A stretch of 64,000 nt of DNA. It comes from Bacteroidetes bacterium UBA4416. Its GTDB lineage: Bacteria > Bacteroidota > Bacteroidia > B-17B0 > Aurantibacillaceae. Of this stretch, positions 16,278 to 27,300 are shown piece after piece. Positions within the stretch are counted from its first letter, which is position 1. Every line of letters starts with the position of its first letter. The position numbers and the translations under genes were made by a program. A model generated the notes under the pieces. It searched no databases, was not told the origin of the DNA, and saw only the letters and a program-made list of their open reading frames with translations. The DNA is taken from NCBI GenBank assembly GCA_002390745.1, contig DGQK01000063.1:1-64000 (forward strand), written 5' to 3'.

Positions 16278-17226
16278 TTATCGGGCGAAATTTATCAAAA
16301 AGAGGACGTTAATTACCGGAATTAACAATTTGGGCACCGGTTGTTAAATCCAGAGGCAAACCCTAAAATTAAGATCATAAGCGCCGGCATTTAAGATGGT
16401 CTGCCCGGCAATAAAATTCTCTCCGGATTTGCCGGTAAAAAAATGGCAATAACGATAAGAGATCCATAAATTAAAATTGCGTTAAAAAGAAATAAGCCAT
16501 TTTTATTTCGATCCTGCGGATTTTTGTGCGGAAGAATTGACCACAAAACAGGACGCTTCGGCATCGCAACCCTGACGCGTTGCAATAAAGGCGGCCACGA
16601 AAAAAGGCGTAAAATTAAACCGCATGAAAGAGAATCACTTGCGTTTTTCTTTTTTGAAAAAATCTTAATTACTACAAAACGTAGTAATAAATTGCTACGT
16701 TTTTCGTTTAAATACCGTATCTTTGAAAAAGATTTTTTCTGCTCTTGTTTTCCTATGGAACACCGGTAAAAATTTCAAAAAACAATTTGATCAAACACAC
16801 ATAAAGCAGGCCTGCTTCCGTTCTTTAAACCAACACCCCAATCCACTACAGTACTCACTTTTTCCCATCTCCCCCGATCATGAAAGCAACACCGTTCATT
16901 TCGCCTTCTTAGAAGGCAGGACAAACCGTCCACCACTTTTGCCGAAAACCTGAGCCTCGCCCGCTCCAATTTACACAGCTATGAAGTGCTTTGTTATAGC
17001 CCAAGCTGCCTGATGTAACGCATCACGGGCCCTGGCATGCTCACTGTTTTCGCGATCAATTACCGATTCGCTTTGTGCACAAAAGCGTACCTGACCATTC
17101 GTGGCTTGCTGCGGGGCAGGATGACTTTGTTGTGCAGGGGCGGCTCTGATGTGTCTTCTGTTTTAGCACAGGCAGAGTAGAAACAAAAAACAAAAAAATA
17201 CATTCATTAAAACCCAAATTACTATT
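16278..17226. other. Long gene-free region upstream of the giant-gene cluster
   Basis: About 950 bases hold no convincing gene. The left part (16280-16660) is A/T-rich and featureless apart from GC-rich fragments near 16510-16600. A palindrome and promoter sit at 16668-16725. From 16726 to 17226 an apparent leader of roughly 500 bases precedes the first giant gene. Between about 16910 and 17190 short open stretches in one frame look mildly protein-like, but they are broken by stops and have no recognisable match; they could be a decayed gene or a structured leader. Confidence 0.5.
16668..16725 (+). promoter_or_regulatory. Operator-like palindrome plus promoter of the giant-gene cluster
   Basis: ATTACTAC (16668-16675) and GTAGTAAT (16681-16688) form a perfect inverted repeat with a five-base spacer. 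It ends three bases before TTG (16692-16694), which is followed after 23 bases by TATCTTTG (16718-16725). The arrangement looks like a regulated Bacteroidota promoter; a further half-site CTACG overlaps the -33 region. It is the best promoter found upstream of 17227, but it leaves a leader of about 500 bases. Confidence 0.5.
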
Positions 17227-20200
17227 ATGGCAAATTTTCATTTCTTTACGGATGTCGACAGGATCGACAGAACAGCCGAAGGAGTTGGCGCCGAACGACG
17301 GCATCTGCCCTTTGGCCCGCTTTCTCCCCTTACAGGCGCTACGATCAACAAATACAATGTTTCTTCCATGCACTTTGCAAAGACTGCTGTTGGTGGAATT
17401 ACTCAACGGCCTTCAGCTTATGCTGTTTGCAACGGCTCAATTATTTTTCGCTCTATCAGGCAATTGTCCGGCAGCTCCATGGTGGATACCGGCTTGGTTG
17501 ATATCATTCTTAAACCCTCAGTTCAGAGCGAAGTTAACCCGAGGATAAAATACTTTGTGTATAAATCCGTGCTCCTCCAGTCGATTGCCACGTTAAGCGG
17601 CAGTACATGGAATTTTATAAACAATGGAACAAATGGATTTTCAGCACAATGGGTTAACAACCTCATTGCAAGCGCAAGCGTTGCGGGAAGCCCGGTTCCT
17701 GCCCCTATCATCGGATCCAGCACCGGGCTGAACGATATCTTTGGTATTACAGCTTCTGATACGAGTTATCTTGATGATCTCTTCGGCGGTAACTTATCGT
17801 TCTCCGTTACGGCAGGAGATGAAATCGGACGTTTTGCCAATAAAGGCGACAATGGTACTTTTGCTGATAACTCATACTGTGTATTCGGCTTTGAGATTCT
17901 ACTCGATAATTATGGCTTCCATCCAACTCTCGGCGATGTAGGTACTGTAAGAGGACATCGGAATTACTCAGCTATCGATGGATTTGACGGATACGAAGAT
18001 GCCATGAGTAAAGCCCACATTTTTGATTTCACAGGATCGGGTCTTTCACATACTACGGCAGATTTTACAAGCAATCCCTCAGAACGCTTCATTTATGAAA
18101 ATGCTAAAGAAGCGATCTTAAATTACATGGACCCTGCTGCTTATTTCGGTAATTTCGCCCGTCAATCCGTCAACGAGAGAGATACACTCACCCTGCACCG
18201 GAAAGGGGTCTTTGCAGGACCAATAGGTGGCGCCGCAGCTGGTACCGCAACACTGACTATTCCGCTTCCCACATCAACAACATCTCAAAAAAGACTGATC
18301 AGTGATTATTTATTGTTTCCATTGGCGAGTAATTCTTCAGACAGAATCTTTTCCAATTTTAACAAGACCTATGTGGACCTCAGGGATCAATACGGTAATT
18401 CACACAATTATTTTCACCGGTACGGTGAGCTGGCAAATGAGATCAAAGACCTACGCATCAGTTTCAGCTCAACGTCGTCAATACGTACAGAAATTTCTTC
18501 CAAACAAAAGTATGCGGATGGATCGATGATAAGATCTTATCCCCTTGTGGAACTGGAATCGCATTTTGATAATGTAGCGGCAACAACAGCTACGCCTGAA
18601 ACAAATCTGCTAAGCTGTTCTTTGGGGTTCAGACTACACGGAGACGATTTAAACACTTCGGTGAAGCGGGCTAAGTATGATGTCTATGCAGATACTGCGG
18701 TAAGTGTAACTTCTCTGCCAGCTTCATCCACAGCTGCGAGAGGAAACCTTGACTTAAATCCCAATTCAAAGTTTTTCAGTCTGAGGCTCGACACAACAGA
18801 ATACACAAGTCCGATTAACTTTGGTTTAACTCATATTGTCGACAACAACGAAGAGATTTTATTAGCGCAGTATGTGCGTCTGTATATTATCAGGCATGAA
18901 ACCGCAATTAATGATAACCCTCCCCCTACTCCGTCGGCAAATGTTAATGATACTTATTACACCGATAATATCCATGCAACAAAGATCCAGGAGCTGAAAA
19001 ACTATGAATACCTCGATAATTTGTGGATGCCTTTTCAAAGAACAGAACGGATTCCATCTGGCTCTACCTTATCGGGAATTTTCACAAGTCTCAACAGCAG
19101 ATACTGGAATAATGTTCAGGGCGATGGTTCGGATTACATGGCCGATATCGGCGAGGCTATTGATAACAGCGGCATTCGTTTCCGCACCCTTTTTGCAAAT
19201 GCGCACCGCTCACGCAGAATGAATTTCAGGGCTGACAGAACAGCCACCCCGGCAGTGGTTAACAGTATTTCCAGCATTCCTAATGACCTTCCCCTTTTCT
19301 CAGGAATAGGAAGCGGCAATCTTTATAACCGGCTGGAACAAACTATTAACCTGCCAAGTCAGCCCAAGATCATTGATATCTCATCCATTACCGACACCTT
19401 ACCGGCAAGTGATCCGGGTAAAGCTCAGATTGCAGATGCATCAAGGCAATTCAGCAGCATATTTTCCGTTCGACAACAACCCCCGGCTCGGGGGCTGAGC
19501 GCTTTCACAACCGGCTTTACAGGCATTACATTCACTTCTGCTCAATGGTTTCAGCTATGGAATATTTACAATGCGAATTTTACAGGTGCCAATTCACTGA
19601 CCGGATTCAAGACCTACCTGGGCTTTGTACACGATGGTGTAGACACAGATGGGGCCAACAACGAATATGTACGCTTTAAGGTTGTTATCCGCGGATTTAA
19701 AAAACACCCTTCCGAAAACAGGATCATCCTGCAGGAGTTTGATTCCGCAGGGAGCTCAGGGCCGGTATACCATTATATATTTTATCCGAGCTATGATGTT
19801 CGCGCCAACCTGGACCTTATTGGCTTAGCTTCTGCTTCACGGTTGGGCTCAAGCCATGTTATGAGAGATCATCAGTCGCTTGGCAATAATTTTGTCACCA
19901 TCAAAACCGTTGAATCGAATATGCTTTTCGCGCGGGGAATTAATATGCCCTGGAAAGATCTGGTCGAAATGAAAAAGTATGTGAGTGGGAATATCGAGCA
20001 GGTATTTGATACAGATAACAATGTGGGAACATGGGAGATCTATAACACAAACGGCATTAACGATCAGCCTGCCGGAATCCCTCCTTTTACAGGTTCTGTC
20101 AATTTAAGCCAGGACGATCCTTACCAGGTGGGGGCCGACATTAAGATAGACCTCGCTGTGCCGTCGGATTATTACCGGATCAATCCAGCTCAGTCTGTTA

Positions 20201-21348
20201 TTTCAGTTATTAAAAGCATCGCTACCAGAAGAGCTTTTGTTACCTCAAGAAGAACAGGTGTTTTTTATTGTAGCTACCCCAATGTTGGTACCGCAAATGC
20301 AGCAAACAGATCGAAAGTCCAGCTTGCCGCTACGCTTGGAAACACAGCAGCGCATGAGTTCGGTCATTTGATCGGGTTGGTTGACAGGTATTGTTACAGG
20401 GCAAGGGTATCGCTCAATACCGGACCCAAGCTCGTGTATCCTTCGGGGCACCAGGATCCAGCGCCAGCGCTTTATATTCCCGAAAACATCGATCCACTTT
20501 ATCATAACAGGTACAGGTGGCAGTTTAACCTGATGAACAACCGTGGCGATGGCGTTCCGGATAATCTGAATAATGTTCAGTATTTCAGAGATGCGGCTGG
20601 AAATTTAGAACCGAATTTCAGCAACGAGTACCTGACCTATGCTGCATTCACTGCCAGCCAGCTGTATAAGCACGCAACCTTCATCACAAAAAAACAATGG
20701 GATCATATCCAGGCTTACGAAAACGAAAACGCGATTTTCGGTTCCCTGCATTTATTCTTCAAGAGTATAGGTACCAATGCTCCTGTTCCTGCAAATAGCT
20801 TTAACGGAAGCTTTATAGGCTGGAGAAATGCCTCCGTTACCAGCGTCGCTAATGATAATGATCTGGTAGGCGAGGATAATTTTATAGCGCCGGCCAATTT
20901 CAGTTATCACAAGATGTCGCAACGGATCGATTCTGCAACGAGGTATTGGGGATGGATCTTTTCAAACTCCATCGTTGGCCTGAGTGGTGCGGATCCGCAG
21001 GATTTGACATCGGGAGGATTGGCTACCGTAAGGTGGTTAATTACAGAAAGATGGATTCCGGAAGGATTTTATGATCTGAGACCTGCAATAAGTACCACAA
21101 CTCAGGGTAATGAAGACTTTTATGACCTGAGCGAAGGATCTTTATCAGATACCGAGTTTGGCCCCGTTGCTCAGAACCCGGCAGGCAGCGCCAGCATCGA
21201 CAATACCCAGCCTATCATCAACCGTGGAGCCGATCTGTGGGAAGAAGCTAGCCCGGCAAATATTACCACAACAGTCAACCGTATTTATCACGACCATCCT
21301 AACCGAACTATTATAGCAAATATTTTGGCGGACCCTAATCAAATTTAA
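17227..21348 (+). CDS. Giant protein A with metzincin-like zinc-protease motif
   Basis: A 1373-aa protein that I do not recognise as a whole. It has no signal peptide, lipobox or transmembrane segment, so it is made as a cytoplasmic protein or exported by a non-Sec route. The one clear motif is HEFGHLIGLVDRY at residues 1043-1055: an HExxHxxGxxD zinc site with H1043, E1044, H1047 and D1053, followed by NLMN with Met1103, which could be the Met-turn of metzincins. Thus a peptidase domain is likely in roughly residues 950-1150. The rest is rich in Ser, Thr, Asn and aromatic residues and seems beta-rich. Line-by-line GC is nearer 40% than the 50% of many neighbours. The next gene starts one base after its stop. 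Confidence 0.85.
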   Translation: MANFHFFTDVDRIDRTAEGVGAERRHLPFGPLSPLTGATINKYNVSSMHFAKTAVGGITQRPSAYAVCNGSIIFRSIRQLSGSSMVDTGLVDIILKPSVQSEVNPRIKYFVYKSVLLQSIATLSGSTWNFINNGTNGFSAQWVNNLIASASVAGSPVPAPIIGSSTGLNDIFGITASDTSYLDDLFGGNLSFSVTAGDEIGRFANKGDNGTFADNSYCVFGFEILLDNYGFHPTLGDVGTVRGHRNYSAIDGFDGYEDAMSKAHIFDFTGSGLSHTTADFTSNPSERFIYENAKEAILNYMDPAAYFGNFARQSVNERDTLTLHRKGVFAGPIGGAAAGTATLTIPLPTSTTSQKRLISDYLLFPLASNSSDRIFSNFNKTYVDLRDQYGNSHNYFHRYGELANEIKDLRISFSSTSSIRTEISSKQKYADGSMIRSYPLVELESHFDNVAATTATPETNLLSCSLGFRLHGDDLNTSVKRAKYDVYADTAVSVTSLPASSTAARGNLDLNPNSKFFSLRLDTTEYTSPINFGLTHIVDNNEEILLAQYVRLYIIRHETAINDNPPPTPSANVNDTYYTDNIHATKIQELKNYEYLDNLWMPFQRTERIPSGSTLSGIFTSLNSRYWNNVQGDGSDYMADIGEAIDNSGIRFRTLFANAHRSRRMNFRADRTATPAVVNSISSIPNDLPLFSGIGSGNLYNRLEQTINLPSQPKIIDISSITDTLPASDPGKAQIADASRQFSSIFSVRQQPPARGLSAFTTGFTGITFTSAQWFQLWNIYNANFTGANSLTGFKTYLGFVHDGVDTDGANNEYVRFKVVIRGFKKHPSENRIILQEFDSAGSSGPVYHYIFYPSYDVRANLDLIGLASASRLGSSHVMRDHQSLGNNFVTIKTVESNMLFARGINMPWKDLVEMKKYVSGNIEQVFDTDNNVGTWEIYNTNGINDQPAGIPPFTGSVNLSQDDPYQVGADIKIDLAVPSDYYRINPAQSVISVIKSIATRRAFVTSRRTGVFYCSYPNVGTANAANRSKVQLAATLGNTAAHEFGHLIGLVDRYCYRARVSLNTGPKLVYPSGHQDPAPALYIPENIDPLYHNRYRWQFNLMNNRGDGVPDNLNNVQYFRDAAGNLEPNFSNEYLTYAAFTASQLYKHATFITKKQWDHIQAYENENAIFGSLHLFFKSIGTNAPVPANSFNGSFIGWRNASVTSVANDNDLVGEDNFIAPANFSYHKMSQRIDSATRYWGWIFSNSIVGLSGADPQDLTSGGLATVRWLITERWIPEGFYDLRPAISTTTQGNEDFYDLSEGSLSDTEFGPVAQNPAGSASIDNTQPIINRGADLWEEASPANITTTVNRIYHDHPNRTIIANILADPNQI

Positions 21349-21349
21349 C

Positions 21350-24300
21350 ATGTCAAGCAATAACCTTCAATCACTTTCAGAACTGGTAACGTTTGAGAAC
21401 GTACCAAGCATTCTAAACAAATTCCTGACGGATCAGAGCAGCTTTTTCGACCGGTTCAAGTTTAAAGACCTTTCTTTCCAAACACATTCCAATCACGGTT
21501 CAGGCGCTTATGCCCTTACCATTGTGCTCGAAGAAAAAATAAGCCTGGATGTTCCCGGAACGGACCTAAAGCTATCTCTGAACCCTGATGGCAACAACAC
21601 GTCATTTGATGTGGAACTGATCTTCATAAAACCTTCAAAGCGCTTCGATGGCTCTCTGAAAATTTCCGAGTTCGCGGAAACTCCGAAAGAGTTTTTTCAA
21701 ATGCTGTTAAACTACCTGGGATTTTCGGAGCATAAACTATTGCTCGTTTTCCTGAAATCGAATTATGATGGTTTAGGATCCATTGAAGCATTTTTGGAAG
21801 ACTACAATGATCTGACAGATAGCGATCTTTCGATAGATTACAACGCGGAAGACCCGGTAATCGACCTGTTGGAAAGAATGGAGCTAGGATTAGTGGAATA
21901 TATTTTCGCCAATTTTTTGCTGTCTTCAAACTTAAATGACGCTCTGGATAATATCAAGAACTTATTTAAAGACTATTTATCCGACATCAACGTTGCGGAT
22001 TTAATTAAACTACTAATTCCAAAATTAAGTTTCACGCTCTCATCTTTATGGCTGGCGCTCGAATTTCCAAGAAAAATTTTCCTTCCGCTGGACGATAACG
22101 GCAATGTCATTGATGAGTCTTCCAATCTGCCCGAAGATCAAAAAGAAAGATCAAAACTCAGGTTTAATGTAGGCTCGGTGTCTTTTAATACGGAAGGAGG
22201 ACTTGCATTTAATAGCGAGAATACCTTTGGTTTCCAAAAATCAAGGATTCTCAATACCGGCTTTACCCTTGAAGTCGAAAGCATGAAACTCGACCTCTCC
22301 CGAACCACCAACATCCCCGAAGCCACAGCCGACGGTAGGCCCGAAGACTTCATCGGTGTATACATTACCGAAGGCTCCATCGGCTTTCCTGCGGATTGGG
22401 GGCATAACTCGCCCGACATTCCGCCTTCTACGGCGGAGCTTTTTGTGAGCAACCTGCTCGTGGGAACCGGCGGTATCTCCGGAACCATTGGCATGCGCCC
22501 AACAAATCCGGATGATGAAGACGGATTGATCCAATTGAAGTTCGGCTCGAAGTTCAAAGTGTCCTTATCCGAGTTTGAACTCGTCTTCCAGCAGAATGCC
22601 ATCATCAGCTCTTCCATTCATGGGAAACTCGAAATTCCGGGATTCAAGAATGAAAACGAGGAGCAGGTCGTCATTGACATCGACATCCACATCGGGCAGA
22701 ACGGTGAGTTCAACATCGTCGCTTCTGCGGAGCCACCGCTCAAAAAGATCAGCATTCCAAAAGCTTTCGACTTCGAGATCCAGAGTGCCTTCTTTGGCCG
22801 CGAAGCCGGATCCGACGGCCGCTTCTACCTGGGTGTAGGCGGGCAGCTCGACATCCATCCCCCTGCCCCACTCGGCAGCTTATTGCCCGACAAGCTCGAC
22901 ATCAAAAAAATGCTGATCTACGACGACGGTAAGTTCGAGTTCGAAGGGGGCAAGATCACGCTTCCGAAAGCCTACACCGTGAATTTCGGCGTAGCCACGG
23001 TTTCCGTTACCGGTATTCACAGCGGCAACTACGAAAAGAATGGCCGCGATTACAAATACTTCGGCTTCGACGGCGGGATCAGCGTCAAGCCTTCTGCGGT
23101 CGACGCACAGGGCAAGGGCATCAAGTTCTATTACACGGTTGATGACGGCGCATTCGATTGGTTTATCCGCCTCGAAAGCCTGAAAGTAGACATCATCATC
23201 CCCGGTGGTGCCAATCCTGAAGACGCAGCGGTTGCGATCAAAGGGTTCTTATCTATCGCCGAACCGCGCATTCCGAACACAACTCCTCCTCCATCCGAGA
23301 AAATGATCGAGCTGCTGAAAAGCGCCCAGGAGTATATCGGTGGTGTGGATGTGCGCATCCCTAAATTCAGGGGTTTGCAGGCCAGCGCAGCCATGCGCTT
23401 TACACCAAAAGTTCCGGCGTTCCTCATCGACCTCGACATCGAAATGTCCACGCCGATTCCGTTGGGAGCTACAGGCCTTGGTATCTATGGCTTCCGCGCC
23501 CTGCTCGCCAAGCGCTACGTGGCGTCCAAAGGAGCTGCCAATGTTCCGGAAGACGGGGAATGGTGGCAATATTACAAAGCCAAGATCGATCCTGATTACA
23601 AGGAAGGCATCCAGGCATCGAAGTTCGACATCAAGGAAGGCTTCAGCCTTGGAGCCGGTGTATCCCTGGCTACCTCTTCCGACTCAGGCAAGATTTTTTC
23701 CTCCAAATTGTTTTTCCTCCTCTCGCTACCTGATGTATTCCTCTTCCAGGGGCAGGCACAATTCCTGAAAGAGCGCATCGGCATCGATGCTAACCCAGAC
23801 CCTCCCTTCTTCGCCATCATTGCCATCACCAGGCACTCGATCGAAGCCGGCTTCGGTGTGAATTACAAGCTGCGTGAAGACGGCAAGATCGTGACTGTAG
23901 ACGGTGTGATCGAGCTGGGCTTCTTCTGGGGAAGCTCGTCTTCCTGGTATGTCAACGTAGGCCGTGAACTGCCTGAGGACAGGAGGATCCAGGCGCGCCT
24001 TTTCGACATCCTCAACATGTACTTCTATCTGATGATCTCATCGGGAGGACTGAGGCTGGGTGCCGGGGTGAAGTTCGAGCTTGTCAAAAAATTCGGGCCT
24101 ATCAGCGCAGAACTCAAAGCCTATATCGACACCTTCGGCAAGTTCAGTAAACGCCCGCGCCAGATCGGTGGTGCCATCAAGCTTGGCGGTACTGTGGGCA
24201 TTAAGGTGTGCGGCCTGGGCTTTTCCGTTTCAGGTGCCGCTACGCTCGCCGCAGAAGCACCGAAACCGCATGTGGTTACCGGCGAATTTGAAGTGTGTGT

Positions 24301-27300
24301 AAAAGTATTGAAGAAAGAACGTTGTGTGCGCTTCGAGCTTACCTGGTTCTTCAATGAGGATCTGTTGATGATACCGAACTCGCTGATTGGCGCCAACTCC
24401 GGTGAAGCAGATGAGCGTGATATGAACGATGTACGCAAGGCCGCTAAAATGACCAATATGGTAACCGGCGAAACCTACGCACTCAGCCATACAACCGGTG
24501 CCGGTACTATTCCTGCACCCGATACCTGGATCAATGGCGGTGCCGACGATTACCGCGTTCCAATGGATTCTTTCTTTGATATCGAATTCAAAAAAGGAGT
24601 CAACATGGTTGCTACACCTGGCAATAACCTCGGAAAGATCGGTGGCTTATCGACACCTGCCAGCTACGTCGAATTTGTTCCGCCGCTTCGTGGTAAGTCC
24701 GACCGGGTAAGGCATGAATATTCCCTGAAAGACATCGAGATCTTCTACTGGAATGAAAATAACAGCCCTTCTCCGGCCTGGAAGCCCTACGATTTTTACA
24801 GTGCCTTGCTCCCGATGTATGAAAATGCTCCCGACACCGTGGTAAATGCCATTGACCCGATCGCGCTGGGCACGATGAAATGGGGCTACTGGCAGCAGCA
24901 GGCTCCCGGCCTCAACAACAAACTCCGGATCCTGGCTACCAGCCCGCTGTCTTACACTTCGACGACCGGAAACGCCTTCAACATTGAAGACATGGGTGTG
25001 AATAACAGTACCATTTTCTGTCCAGGCGATGCTGTAGGCCATACCTGCATTACGTTTCAGCCGCAAGACGAACAACGCATCTTTGCAGCGGATACCCTGA
25101 ACTCCTATCAGAATGTTCTTTTCCGTGTGACGCAGAAAGACGGTGTGGTCCTAAATGGCATCACTAACATGTTTGGCCTGTATGTGGAGCCGGAAAGCAC
25201 GCTGGAAATATTCTTCAATGAAACCATTAAGGATGTGCACCTGGATCTGCGCTCGCAGGCCACGGAGCTTACACTGAAGTATTACCAAAGGCAGGCAGGG
25301 CCGGTTGTCAATGGGCTGAACACTTATACCTATGCGCTCGTAGGAACCCAATCGGAGAATCCGAACAATGGCCCGATCTATTACACGCAGCCTGACGGTG
25401 CGTTTGACAAGATCGAGATTACCGTAGAACAATGCAGGCTTCAGAAACCCCTGTTTTGTGTGCCTGTGAGAAACCAGAATAGGATCCGCACCGATGTTTT
25501 CAATTTCATTGAAGCGCTGATCCAGCAAAACCACCTGATCCAGCCTTCGGTTGAGCTGTATGGCCAGTACGAAACGGAGTACCAGAATTTCTTCGGCTCC
25601 ACGTTATACCCGGCTCAGCCGCAGCCCGGAGATCAGGTGATGCTGACGCAGGGCTATTATTCGCCTTCAGGACTGAGCTTTACCATCAGCGACAATCATG
25701 GCTTCAATTGCCAGTACCAGCTCCTGGTAATGAACGCGCCTATTGGCAATACGCTTGCCGATGCCGTAACCATTACCAGCATTGTGCCGGCCTCTTATTC
25801 CGGCGGAGCAAACAACGATTGGATCATCACCTTCATCTCGAGAAACAACAATGCTCACATCGAGTGCAGGCTCACCATCTGTAAAACCATCGCTTACTGT
25901 GTATCGGAATGTTCTGCCGCACTTTATGAACTGTGCTATCTCAGTCTGGAGGATTATATGCTGAATGAAACAATCCCCGGCACGCAGGAACAGCTGGATG
26001 CAAACCAGGCTATGTTCGATGCGATCAACAAAACCCTGCAACCTGTATGGAGGCCAAATACGGCTTATGCCATCCGTTTCAAAACGGAAGACAGAATGTT
26101 CAGAGAAGGACAGTCCATTGCCGGCGGCCTGCAGGCAAACGCAGATATTTACGGATTCAGAACGGCGGGGCCGATAGGCCATTTCCACGCCTATCCGCGA
26201 CTGGAAGGTAGCACGATCAGCCAGCACGAGCGTTCTGATTATTCCGCGCTGAGTGAAAAGGGTAAACAGGATGAGTTCCGCTTAAGCTCCCTGAAGTCCT
26301 ACATCGACTACGACAAATCCTATCCGAATGCCGATGGGTCGTTGGTAAATGCCAAGCCGTTGTTCTATGAAAATGCGCAGCTTCGCTTGTTCTATCTCTA
26401 CAATTATGTGTACCACTTCTACAACAATTGGGTAGATCAAGATCACCTGCCTGCTAAAGTTGCCGAATCCTCCCTGGAGATCAGGGTGATTGATCCGGCA
26501 CCGGCAGCGAATCCGCCGGCACAAACGCCGGGAGGCTTTGAGGCGAACATGATCCCGCACACATCGGCACCAGGCGTTCCGCCTTCGCTGATCCATTCGG
26601 TAAACCACGACATTGCGCTGCTGAACAACCTGCTGGCCGGAGGAAGCTCCTGCGCTGAGGAAGTTCCGCTCATCCCGGTCGATATTTCTTCGGTGAAGGA
26701 AGTAGATCTGAAACCGCTGAAGCTCTATACCGCTCAGTTTGTGGCGCACTACAATGCCCGCATCAACGGAGGATTTGCCGCAGCGCCGTTTTCATCGGTC
26801 GTACATTCCTACGTCTTCCAGACCTCGCGCTATGCCAACTTCTCGGAACAGGTCAACAGTTACATCCTGCTCGAAGAAAATCATGTTGCGGTGAAAAAAG
26901 CCATTTATCCGCTGGAGTTGCCTGTCGTTCCAGATTACACGCTGGCGGCACAGGTGCTCAACGATACGCTGGCTCCCGGACAGGATGCATTGAAGCTGCA
27001 ATACGCCGGCACCTTCGACAGGCTGATACAAGGCGTGTTTGCCCTGGATGCCAACGCCCTGCAGACTGCCGTTACGACGGAGTTCAACCTCCTTCACTCG
27101 AACGGGCAGTTGAGAGGCATCCTCATCCGGAACCCGGAGCCGTTCAATAATCCGAAATTGCCACAGGATCAGCCGACCCTCGAAGTAAGGACCTTTAACG
27201 GAACCGCTTTTGCAAACCCTGAATTGTATAGCATCCTGCATTCACCCGACCGCTCGTCCATCTTCATCACGCCTTCGGACATGAGCTTCGAAATGGATGA

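Noticed and set aside
16723..17190. Small or decayed gene in the leader of the giant cluster
   Set aside because: A start resembling MKKIFSALVFLW and other protein-like stretches are seen, but they are cut by stops and have no recognisable family; too weak to call.
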